Positions 1-7,050 of a stretch of DNA of 9,720 nt are shown here, in pieces (position 1 is the stretch's first letter; every line of letters begins with the position of its first letter). A program made the translations under genes and the position numbers. A model generated the notes under the pieces. That model worked only from the letters and a program-made list of their open reading frames with translations. It was not told the DNA's origin and did not search any database. Source of the DNA: Bacteroidales bacterium (GTDB lineage Bacteria > Bacteroidota > Bacteroidia > Bacteroidales > JAOZTL01); the NCBI GenBank assembly GCA_029942205.1, contig JAOZTL010000081.1, positions 1-9,720 of the forward strand. The letters are read 5' to 3'.

Positions 1-1
1 A

Positions 2-994
2 ATGGAGCTTCCGAAAGAGGAGGCAAAAAATAAAGTAGATTTTTCGGGTGAATCAGAAAAAGTAAAATGCTTAATTATCGGTTCGGGACCAGCAGGCTAC
101 ACCGCAGCCATTTATGCCGCACGTGCCAACATGAAACCAGTTATGATCCAAGGCATGGAGCCTGGCGGACAATTAACCACCACCACCGAAGTAGAAAACT
201 TCCCTGGATACCCCGAAGGCGTTACAGGCCCTGTGATGATGGAAGACTTGAAAGCACAAGCCGAGCGTTTCGGTACAGACATTCGTTGGGGAATGGCTAC
301 GGCTGTCGATTTCTCAACACCTTTGCACCACAAGGTAATTGTAGACGATAAGCAATTGATCGAAGCAGAAATCGTGATTCTTGCAACTGGTGCTACTGCA
401 AAATATTTGGGTCTTGAGAGTGAAGACAAATTTAAGGGTTCGGGCGTATCGGCTTGTGCGACTTGCGATGGATTTTTCTACAAAGGGAAAAATGTGGCGG
501 TTGTTGGTGGCGGTGATACTGCTGCCGAAGAAGCTGCATACTTGGCTGGATTGGCAAAAAAAGTATTCTTGATCGTGCGTAAGGATTACATGAGAGCTTC
601 CAAAGCCATGATTGCACGTGTAGAGAATACCGAAAATATCGAAGTGTTGTATCAGCACAACACCAAAGAGGTGGTAGGCGATCAGGCGGTCAATGGTGCT
701 ATTCTGATCAAAAACCAAGGCAAAGCCAACGAAAAAGAGGTACGTATTGATATTGATGGCTTTTTTGTGGCCATTGGGCATAAGCCAAATTCGGATGTGT
801 TTGCGAGCTTTGTAGAAACTGACGAAACGGGCTACGTCAAAACTATTCCTGGCTCATCACGTACCAATGCCGAGGGCGTATTTGCTTGTGGCGATTTGCA
901 AGATTCTATCTACCGCCAAGCAATCACAGCGGCAGGATCGGGCTGCATGGCTGCCTTAGATAGCGAACGCTATTTAGCCGAAAAAAAAGACTAA
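2..994 (+). CDS. trxB: Thioredoxin-disulfide reductase (start possibly upstream of the window)
   Basis: This cytoplasmic FAD flavoenzyme passes electrons from NADPH to thioredoxin. Visible motifs, in order, are the N-terminal FAD-binding GSGPAGYTAAIYAARA (about residues 27-42), PGGQLTTTTEVENFPG (54-69), the redox-active CATC with following D (C152, C155, D156), the NADPH-binding GGGDTAAEEA (169-178), an RKDYMRAS stretch (193-200) where the 2'-phosphate-binding HRRxxxR usually sits, GHKPNS (259-264), and the C-terminal FAD motif GVFACGD (292-298). The 330 residues are slightly more than the usual 310-320. The excess is a charged leader of about 18 residues before the conserved VKCLIIGSGP. The ATG is at the second base of the window, so no leader can be inspected and the true start could lie further upstream; no in-frame start exists between it and the FAD motif. 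The TAA stop is followed at once by a tandem repeat array. The family call is very secure and the start is uncertain. Confidence 0.96.
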   Translation: MELPKEEAKNKVDFSGESEKVKCLIIGSGPAGYTAAIYAARANMKPVMIQGMEPGGQLTTTTEVENFPGYPEGVTGPVMMEDLKAQAERFGTDIRWGMATAVDFSTPLHHKVIVDDKQLIEAEIVILATGATAKYLGLESEDKFKGSGVSACATCDGFFYKGKNVAVVGGGDTAAEEAAYLAGLAKKVFLIVRKDYMRASKAMIARVENTENIEVLYQHNTKEVVGDQAVNGAILIKNQGKANEKEVRIDIDGFFVAIGHKPNSDVFASFVETDETGYVKTIPGSSRTNAEGVFACGDLQDSIYRQAITAAGSGCMAALDSERYLAEKKD

Positions 995-1114
995 GGTCTT
1001 CGACCTTCTTGATGTTCTCACGAGGTCTTCGACCTTCTTGATGTTCTCACGAGGTCTTCGACCTTCTTGATGTTGCTCACGAGGTCTTCGACCTTCTTGA
1101 TGTTGCTCACGCAC
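995..1114 (+). repeat. Four tandem units of the stop-adjacent hairpin repeat
   Basis: The array begins on the base after the trxB TAA. Units lie at 995-1023, 1024-1052, 1053-1082 and 1083-1114. Each opens with GGTC-TTC-GACC, a perfect 4-bp stem with a 3-nt loop. In unit 1 the AA of the stop codon and a following TT extend the stem to AAGGTC/GACCTT. Each then continues into TTCTTGATGTT(G)CTCACG. Units 1 and 2 are 29 bp and lack one G in the tail; unit 3 is 30 bp and has it; unit 4 also has it and alone carries the full ACGCAC end. There are no spacers, so this is not a CRISPR array. Whether the array acts as a 3'-UTR structure, a transcript end or simply an amplified mobile repeat cannot be told from sequence alone. 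Confidence 0.93.
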
Positions 1115-1251
1115 GCTTTAAAAATACCCAAAGGTTTTTCGGCATTATGAAAATTGCGTGAAGAAATTTTATTTGATTTTCCGTTAAAAAAGAAAAAACA
1201 ACACATTAAACTCTTCCATACGCTTGATAATCTTGTATGAAAGTCATGCTC

Positions 1252-1281
1252 GTGCGTAAGCCTCATCAAAAGCTCGAAGAA
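1252..1281 (-). repeat. Stop-adjacent hairpin repeat, copy behind the caspase gene
   Basis: Read on the minus strand, this unit starts on the base after the TAA of the WD40-caspase gene and ends in GGCTTACGCAC. The hairpin part, TTCTTCGAGC, is one base shorter than in other copies and imperfect: C-G, T-A and a T.G pair around a TTC loop. The middle reads TTTTGATGAGG where other copies have TTTTGATGTTG. It is the most diverged copy of the family, but its position and its 3' tail identify it clearly. Confidence 0.82.
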
Positions 1282-4200
1282 TTACCAGATACGAAAATCA
1301 TAATGAATATTTTCACGTCGAGTGGTAGGCGTTTGTAGCCCTCTTGTGAGTTTGCTCACTCGCTGTTGCACGTACTGTTGCAATTCACTAATCACAATTT
1401 GTTTATCCCGATTAAGATCCGCCGTATTCTCTCGCAACGATTTTAGCAACACGTAAGTAAACACACCATTTTTCACTTTATCCGATTCGTAGGCATACTC
1501 TGCCGCACCAGCCGACGAAATGATGATCGCACCAGAACCTCTTCGCAAATCAGCAAATAACTCTTTCATCAAGCGAAAAGAATTATCCGTTCCGAGTGTT
1601 TTTTTGCTTGTTGTACTGACGGTGATAGCACGTGCATTCACATTTTTGCTCAATGCTTGTTTATTAACATAATAATCTTCGGCATCAAACTCTCCACTGT
1701 GGCAAGCATCCACAAAAATCACTTTCTTACGAGCAGGAATCCCGTCCAGCATTTGCTCCAAATCATGAAACAAAAGCCCTTTGTCTGATGGATTATTGGC
1801 ATCAATATCGGTAGTGGCAATGTAATAATCGTATTCGCTATCGAACATGCCATGTGCTGCCACAAAGAAAATTACCAGATCATTTACTTTCGTATTTGCC
1901 ATTTCTTTTTTCAAAGCCAAAATATTTTCCCGAGTAGCATCTTTATCTAATATTTGTATAACATTCACCTCATCAAATTCCGTTTTAGATTCTTGAATCA
2001 GCTTAGCTAAGTCTTTGGCATCCTTTGCCGCATATTTCAAATCATAAGCATCATTAACATAATCGGATACCCCGATGGCATACAAATAAAGACTTTGTTT
2101 TCGTTCGCTGTCGGTACTGATAACGAATATCATTTCTTTGAGCGATTCCACGCCTTTTTCGTTCATCACCGAAAGCTCTATCCGATTCTCTCCTTCCGAT
2201 AACTCTACCGTAATTTTATCTTTTAATTGTGTGGCTTTAGCATTCTTTTTGGTAAGACCTTGTTGTCCGTATATCGGCACATCGTTTATCCATACCAATA
2301 TTCTGTCAAGTAAATATTTGGAATCGGAAGCTTCTATTTCGAGTGTGATTTTTTGAGCAGCACTAGCAAACTCGATGTCGTGTCGGTTGGTTATTTTTAT
2401 GGATGGCAGATTATAATCTTGGTTGAATGAGTTTTCGTTAAATCCCATTTTCTTCAATCGTTTTTGATAAGCCCTATAAAAAGCATCTTGCAGTTCTTGC
2501 GAAGCCATACCTATTCGTTTGGCTATAATATCGGGGCGATTCAGTCGCAAATCGAATTGTTCGAAAGGGTACAGTTTTGTACCATTAATTTTGAATCCAA
2601 TACCGCTGAGGGCATCTTTTGATCCAGAATAATAATTATCGGGCGTAACAAAAATGTAATCTTCCAAATCAATGGCTATGCAGGACGCTATTTCGGTGCA
2701 ATGATCCAAATCCCAAATCTTGAGCATGCCATCATCGCTTCCGCTATACAAAATATTTTTATTGCCATAAAAGCTAACTGCTTGCACATTTTCAATATGC
2801 CCCAATAACTTGCAAAGGTGATTTTGCGTTTGGATATTCCATGCATGCACGGCATAGTCGCTTTGTTCGACACTACTCCCTCGTGAACTACTCGCAATGC
2901 GCTCGCCTTTACTGTCTTGACAAACGGATGAAATGGGACCAATATTCTCGGTAAAACAAGTATCGATTGTCCAGTCGTTTGTTTGTATCAAACATACCGA
3001 ATTGTCAAAACTGCCTGTTACAAGGTATTTATCATCACTAGTAAAAAATAAATCTGAAGCTCCCAGTAGTGGGTGTACATCGGTAATGCTAATGATTTCT
3101 TCTGTTTGGAGGTTTTTTACTTTGACCCCACCAAGCCCCAATGCACTGATAGCAATGTACTCAAAATCATTACTCAGCGCAATTTGCTGATAACCCAGCT
3201 GTGGCGGTATGAATTTGTGTACTAATTTTTGTGATTTCAAATCAAAAATAGAAACATGAGCACTCATCTCCACAACGGCAATTTTGCTACCATCACCGCT
3301 AAATTGCATACTGCTTATTACGCCATAATTCATTGGAATTTCAGCAATGTATTTCTTTTGTTCAAAATCCCAAACCAGCAGAGCAGGCAGTTTTGAACCC
3401 TCCAAATTGATTCCTGCCAATGCAAGGTGATTTCCTTGTTGATTTATGGCTATTTTTTGTACGTAAGGCATCACCCAGTCAATTTGTTGCAATTCCATGT
3501 TCCAGATACGTAGATTCATATCGCTACATAAGGACGCTACATAAGGAAATTGCTGCGAAGCTTCAATCTGCTGAATGGCAGAGGCTCTGCTGTATAAATT
3601 CTTGACTGTTTCTCCATTTTTCCAATTTTTTAGCTCTATCGTATAGGAGTATTGCCTGTTTCGGTATTCACTAGAGTTGATTGCCATAAACTTCCCATCA
3701 CCCGACAAATCAAAAATCGTAGAAAAAATAGAAATATTCGAGAGTTTTCGATTTATTTTCTGCTTCTTCAGATTCATTATACTTATTTCTTTATTCATCG
3801 GATTGTTAGGCGATTGATGCAGAATAACCAATTCGTCTGTTTTTTGATGAAATTTTAGATGCATTATTAATCCAAGTTGATTAATTTTATGAACGATTTT
3901 CCCTGTCTTCAAATCCCAAACACGAATTTCGTTGAAATTGAACAGTGCTACCAGAAATTTCCCATCTCGGCTGATTTCTACTCTCAAAACAGCAACATCA
4001 CTCGCTTCCAAGTCTTTCACAAATGTTTTTGAATCCATATTATACAGTCGGAATTGATTATCGACCGTAACCACAAACAATTCTCTTGGTTTTGCTGGAT
4101 TTATTTTTACCAATTTTACATACACATTATCATGAATCACTTCTTTTTTTGTGCTCAAATTAAATTCGGTAATATGATAATTGGAATTAAAATATACCAT

Positions 4201-4602
4201 TTCATCTCCCAACACATCCATGGTCAAATAAGGCATTCCGTGTCCTGCCAGAAAACTATGCACTGGTTTTTCGGTAATTAAATCCCACACATTTATTTTC
4301 GCATTTTCGTCAGAGCTAATCAAGTATTTTCCATCTGCTGTAAATTCGATGCTTTGTACCCGCTCTTCACTTTTAGAGTCTGGCAACTTATTATTGATGG
4401 TCGTGATTTCTTTTCCCGAATTAACTTCCCATATTTTGATAAGGTGATTGGCACTCGTGCTGGCAATGTACTTTCCATTAGGAGCTACTGCCAAAGCGGT
4501 TATTACTTTTGAGTGCCCTGTGGTTACAACTATTTGAGGTGTTTGTGCATACAATTGTGCACAAAACAATAACGAAAGAATAATTAAAAAATATGATTTC
4601 AT
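1282..4602 (-). CDS. Exported WD40-repeat protein with C-terminal caspase (peptidase C14) domain
   Basis: A signal peptide (residues 1-19, hydrophobic FLIILSLLF, likely cut after LYA) predicts export. Residues about 25-640 hold degenerate WD40 blades; clear examples are GHSKVITALAVAPNGKYIAS...IKIWEV (29-60), FTADGKYLISS...INVWDL (87-108), ISRDGKFLVAL...IRVWDL (210-231) and GHIENVQAVSF...LKIWDL (601-632). The length would fit about 14 blades, or two propellers. A linker (645-735) and a beta-rich Ig-like stretch (736-828) lead to the caspase domain (about 836-1105). There the catalytic dyad is visible as H917 in VAAHG and C967 in DACHSG. The Asp in DACHSG is typical of metacaspase-like proteins that cleave after basic residues, so that specificity is an inference. 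Residues 1062-1073 (DLNRDKQIVISE) match a 12-residue EF-hand loop, suggesting calcium binding. Its substrate and role are unknown. It is divergent from htpG and convergent with trxB, with no operon partner. Confidence 0.92.
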   Translation of the reverse strand: MKSYFLIILSLLFCAQLYAQTPQIVVTTGHSKVITALAVAPNGKYIASTSANHLIKIWEVNSGKEITTINNKLPDSKSEERVQSIEFTADGKYLISSDENAKINVWDLITEKPVHSFLAGHGMPYLTMDVLGDEMVYFNSNYHITEFNLSTKKEVIHDNVYVKLVKINPAKPRELFVVTVDNQFRLYNMDSKTFVKDLEASDVAVLRVEISRDGKFLVALFNFNEIRVWDLKTGKIVHKINQLGLIMHLKFHQKTDELVILHQSPNNPMNKEISIMNLKKQKINRKLSNISIFSTIFDLSGDGKFMAINSSEYRNRQYSYTIELKNWKNGETVKNLYSRASAIQQIEASQQFPYVASLCSDMNLRIWNMELQQIDWVMPYVQKIAINQQGNHLALAGINLEGSKLPALLVWDFEQKKYIAEIPMNYGVISSMQFSGDGSKIAVVEMSAHVSIFDLKSQKLVHKFIPPQLGYQQIALSNDFEYIAISALGLGGVKVKNLQTEEIISITDVHPLLGASDLFFTSDDKYLVTGSFDNSVCLIQTNDWTIDTCFTENIGPISSVCQDSKGERIASSSRGSSVEQSDYAVHAWNIQTQNHLCKLLGHIENVQAVSFYGNKNILYSGSDDGMLKIWDLDHCTEIASCIAIDLEDYIFVTPDNYYSGSKDALSGIGFKINGTKLYPFEQFDLRLNRPDIIAKRIGMASQELQDAFYRAYQKRLKKMGFNENSFNQDYNLPSIKITNRHDIEFASAAQKITLEIEASDSKYLLDRILVWINDVPIYGQQGLTKKNAKATQLKDKITVELSEGENRIELSVMNEKGVESLKEMIFVISTDSERKQSLYLYAIGVSDYVNDAYDLKYAAKDAKDLAKLIQESKTEFDEVNVIQILDKDATRENILALKKEMANTKVNDLVIFFVAAHGMFDSEYDYYIATTDIDANNPSDKGLLFHDLEQMLDGIPARKKVIFVDACHSGEFDAEDYYVNKQALSKNVNARAITVSTTSKKTLGTDNSFRLMKELFADLRRGSGAIIISSAGAAEYAYESDKVKNGVFTYVLLKSLRENTADLNRDKQIVISELQQYVQQRVSKLTRGLQTPTTRRENIHYDFRIW

Positions 4603-4690
4603 GGAGGTTCATTTTTAGGTTATCGACATTACGTAAAGTTTTCGATCTTAATAATACAAAAAAAAAGATAAAATCACAAGTCATTCATAA

Positions 4691-4722
4691 GTGCGTGAGC
4701 AACATCAAAAAGATAGAATACC
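4691..4722 (-). repeat. Orphan copy of the hairpin repeat in the caspase-htpG intergenic region
   Basis: On the minus strand this reads GGTA-TTC-TATC followed by a tail ending TTGATGTTGCTCACGCAC, the full 32-bp family length. The stem differs from the other copies but remains paired: A-T, T-A, G.T and G-C. The G.T pair is allowed only in RNA transcribed in this direction. Unlike the gene-end copies it is preceded by AGA rather than a stop codon, and no minus-strand gene ends here. It lies upstream of both divergent genes and may be a relic of a lost gene end or an independent insertion. Confidence 0.85.
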
Positions 4723-4723
4723 T

Positions 4724-4777
4724 CTGACAAAAAATGCTTTAAAGCAAGACTTTTCTGCACTTTTGTCAGTTTTTTTT
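4724..4777 (+). promoter_or_regulatory. Inverted repeat with T-run upstream of htpG
   Basis: CTGACAAAA (4724-4732) and TTTTGTCAG (4761-4769) are perfect 9-bp inverted arms, followed by eight T (4770-4777). Inside them lies a perfect 12-bp palindrome, TGCTTTAAAGCA (4735-4746). On the plus strand this has the shape of a terminator, but no plus-strand gene ends just upstream. It sits immediately before the sigma-54-like box, so an activator or repressor site is an equal possibility. The inverted symmetry is seen directly; the function is inferred. Confidence 0.45.
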
Positions 4778-4779
4778 GC

Positions 4780-4795
4780 TTGGCACATGCTTTGA
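4780..4795 (+). promoter_or_regulatory. Sigma-54-like -24/-12 promoter candidate for htpG
   Basis: TTGGCAC, five bases, then TTGA matches the sigma-54 consensus TGGCAC-N5-TTGC in both elements and in exact spacing, except for A in place of the last C of the -12 element. It lies 63 bases before the htpG ATG, which would leave a leader of roughly 50 bases. A TTTG (4762-4765) lies at housekeeping spacing from the CTTTG at 4790, but the TA of TAnnTTTG is missing, so the housekeeping reading is weaker. Confidence 0.5.
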
Positions 4796-4858
4796 AAAGA
4801 GAGAGACAAATAATTATACAATTGAAGACTTTATCCGTTTAATTAAAAAAGAATAACA

Positions 4859-6913
4859 ATGCAAACAGGAAAAATAAATGTAACTACTGAGAACATATTT
4901 CCGATCATTAAGAAATTTTTGTATTCCGATCACGAAATATTTTTGAGAGAATTAATATCAAATGCAGTAGATGCAACTCAAAAGCTAAAAACCTTATCGT
5001 CTTTGAATAAGTATGATGGAGAATTAGGCGATTTGACCATCGAAGTTAAAGTAGATAAAGAAGCAGGAACATTAACTATTTCGGATAAAGGAATAGGAAT
5101 GACTGCCGATGAAATTGATAAATACATCAACCAAATTGCATTTTCGGGAGCCGAGGAGTTTGTCGAAAAATACAAAGATGACAAAAATGCCATTATCGGA
5201 CATTTTGGCTTAGGCTTTTATTCGTCGTACATGGTGTCGAAAAAAGTAGAGATAAAAACCAAATCGTATCAAGACGGCGCACAAGCTGTTCGTTGGGAAT
5301 GTGATGGTAGCCCAGAGTTTTCGATCGAGGATATTGAAAAAGAACAACACGGTACAGATATTATTTTGCATATCGACGACGACTCGAAAGACTTTCTCGA
5401 AGAGGCTAAAATAAACGAACTGCTTACCAAATACTCTAAATTCCTTCCTATACCTATCGCTTTTGGTAAAGAGCAAGAATGGAAGGAAGACAAAATGGTG
5501 GATACTGGTAAAATGAAGCTAATCAACAACACCAAGCCAGCTTGGGTGCGCAAACCTGCCGACTTGAAAGAGGAAGATTACAACAATTTTTATAAAGAAT
5601 TGTACCCAGCTACAATGGACGAGCCTTTGTTTAATATTCACTTAAACGTTGATTATCCGTTCAATTTAACTGGTATTTTATATTTTCCTCGTATCAAAAA
5701 TAATATTGAGGTACAGAAGAATAAAATACAATTGTATAGCAATCAAGTGTTTGTTACCGATTCGGTAGAAGGAATTGTTCCCGAATTTATGACACTATTG
5801 CATGGTGTGATCGATTCGCCAGATATTCCATTAAACGTGTCTCGTAGCTACTTGCAGAGCGATAAGAATGTGAAAAAAATATCAAGCCACATCACCAAAA
5901 AAGTTGCTGACCGTTTGAAAGAAATTTTTAATAAAAAACGTGAAGACTTTGAACAAAAATGGGATGATCTGAAATTATTCATTACTTACGGAATGCTTTC
6001 GGAAGAGAAATTCTACGAAAAGGTAGTTAATTTTGCATTATTCAAAAATATCGATAGTAAATATTTTACTTTTGAAGAATATAACACGCTAGTAAAAGAA
6101 AATCAAACCGATAAAAACAATAAAGTGGTGTACTTATACGCTACGGATGTTGAAGGACAATTCAGCTTTATTGATGCAGCCAAAGCTAAAGGCTATGACG
6201 TGATAGTGATGGACGGACAATTGGATTCGCATTACATCAACCATTTAGAGTCGAAACTTGAAAACATCTCATTTGTACGTGTAGATGCCGACGTGGTAGA
6301 GAAATTGATTCAGAAAGAAGACGGATTTGAGTCAAAATTGACTAAAGAGCAAGAGGATGATTTGCGCCCTGTATTCAATAGCCAAGTGCCAAACGGTAAG
6401 ATCAACTATGCAGTTATGTTCGAGTCGCTTAGCGAAACGGATAACCCGATTATTGTTACTCAAAACGAGTTTATGCGTCGTATGAAAGACATGTCGGCTT
6501 TGGGCGGTGCTGGTTTTTATGGCGATTTGCCTGATAGCTACAACTTGGTAGTGAATGCTAACCACCCGTTGGTAACAAAAATATTGGACGACTCAATCAA
6601 AAATGTAGGTGAGCAGGTTACTGCTTTGCGTAGCGATATTGCTAAACTTGACAGCGACAAAGATGCCTTGAACAAACTGAAAGAGGGCAAAAAAGAAGAA
6701 GAAGTACCTCAAGAGGAAAAAGATAAAATGGCGGATCTTGACAAAGAAATAGGTGAAATCAACAACAATCGTGAAAACGTGTTGAAAGAATATGGTAGTG
6801 GTAATAAATTGGTGAAACAATTGATCGACCTTGCTTTATTGTCAAACAACATGCTTCGTGGCGAGGACTTAACTAAATTTGTGAAGCGTAGCATCGAACT
6901 AATCAAAGCATAA
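4859..6913 (+). CDS. htpG: Molecular chaperone HtpG (bacterial Hsp90)
   Basis: This cytoplasmic homodimeric ATP-driven chaperone helps remodel and protect client proteins under stress. The N-terminal GHKL ATPase shows RELISNAVDA (30-39, with E31, N35 and D38), ISDKGIGM (74-81, with D76) and the lid glycine loop GHFGLGFYSSYM (114-125). The middle domain contains WVRKP (229-233), YFPRIK (275-280) and LNVSRSYLQ (325-333), where R329 is the ATP-sensing arginine. The C-terminal dimerisation domain has the MRRMKDMSA helix (539-547) and ends LTKFVKRSIELIKA. At 684 residues it is longer than the E. coli protein (624). The extra length is a charged, probably coiled segment at about 580-645, consistent with the longer Bacteroidota type. 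The start follows an A-rich leader without a Shine-Dalgarno sequence, normal for the phylum. The TAA is followed directly by a hairpin repeat and then a terminator, so it is probably monocistronic. Confidence 0.98.
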   Translation: MQTGKINVTTENIFPIIKKFLYSDHEIFLRELISNAVDATQKLKTLSSLNKYDGELGDLTIEVKVDKEAGTLTISDKGIGMTADEIDKYINQIAFSGAEEFVEKYKDDKNAIIGHFGLGFYSSYMVSKKVEIKTKSYQDGAQAVRWECDGSPEFSIEDIEKEQHGTDIILHIDDDSKDFLEEAKINELLTKYSKFLPIPIAFGKEQEWKEDKMVDTGKMKLINNTKPAWVRKPADLKEEDYNNFYKELYPATMDEPLFNIHLNVDYPFNLTGILYFPRIKNNIEVQKNKIQLYSNQVFVTDSVEGIVPEFMTLLHGVIDSPDIPLNVSRSYLQSDKNVKKISSHITKKVADRLKEIFNKKREDFEQKWDDLKLFITYGMLSEEKFYEKVVNFALFKNIDSKYFTFEEYNTLVKENQTDKNNKVVYLYATDVEGQFSFIDAAKAKGYDVIVMDGQLDSHYINHLESKLENISFVRVDADVVEKLIQKEDGFESKLTKEQEDDLRPVFNSQVPNGKINYAVMFESLSETDNPIIVTQNEFMRRMKDMSALGGAGFYGDLPDSYNLVVNANHPLVTKILDDSIKNVGEQVTALRSDIAKLDSDKDALNKLKEGKKEEEVPQEEKDKMADLDKEIGEINNNRENVLKEYGSGNKLVKQLIDLALLSNNMLRGEDLTKFVKRSIELIKA

Positions 6914-6945
6914 GGTCTGCGACCTTTTTGATGTTGCTTACGCAC
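6914..6945 (+). repeat. Stop-adjacent hairpin repeat, copy behind htpG
   Basis: The unit starts on the base after the htpG TAA: GGTC-TGC-GACC, then a tail ending TTGATGTTGCTTACGCAC. The loop is TGC instead of TTC, and the stem is the same as in the trxB copies. As there, the AA of the stop codon can pair with the TT after GACC, so the hairpin would include the end of the coding sequence. It lies between the stop codon and the factor-independent terminator and would therefore be part of the htpG 3' UTR. Confidence 0.93.
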
Positions 6946-6958
6946 AATCAATTAAAAT

Positions 6959-6996
6959 AAAAAAGCAAGCAAGATAAATTCTTGCTTGCTTTTTTT
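6959..6996. terminator. Bidirectional rho-independent terminator between htpG and the receptor gene
   Basis: A perfect 9-bp stem GCAAGCAAG (6965-6973) / CTTGCTTGC (6981-6989) encloses the 7-nt loop ATAAATT. Seven T follow (6990-6996) and six A precede (6959-6964), so the hairpin has a U-tract when transcribed from either side. It lies midway between the convergent htpG and TonB-dependent receptor genes and should end both transcripts. Confidence 0.9.
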
Positions 6997-7020
6997 ATTA
7001 TGTTCCTTAATGAATATTAA

Positions 7021-7050
7021 GTGTGTAAAACATCAAATAGCACGAAGTGC
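7021..7050 (-). repeat. Stop-adjacent hairpin repeat, copy behind the TonB-dependent receptor gene
   Basis: On the minus strand this starts on the base after the receptor's TAA with GCAC-TTC-GTGC, then TATTTGATGTTTTACACAC. Two stem positions are changed compared with GGTC/GACC, and both are compensated on the other side. The tail is two bases shorter than usual, with TTTTACACAC in place of TTGCTTACGCAC. It faces the htpG copy across the shared terminator. Confidence 0.88.

Noticed and set aside
995..1114. CRISPR-like array of regular 29-30 bp repeats
   Set aside because: Units are directly adjacent with no spacers, no cas gene is nearby, and the same unit occurs singly at other gene ends.
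1120..1139. Weak hairpin with flanking A and T runs between trxB and the caspase gene, as a terminator
   Set aside because: Only ACC/GGT plus a bulged A/T extension can pair. It is possible as a weak bidirectional terminator, but too poor to annotate.
1018..1269. Minus-strand open frame of 83 codons with the repeated peptide VSNIKKVEDL
   Set aside because: It is produced by the tandem repeat read backwards; the 29-bp units break the frame, and the N-terminal part lies in the convergent intergenic region and caspase-side repeat. No independent coding evidence.
4631..4670. Housekeeping promoter for the WD40-caspase gene on the minus strand
   Set aside because: TATCTTTT and TTTG stretches are present in a T-rich run, but no TAnnTTTG with a correctly spaced -33 element was found.
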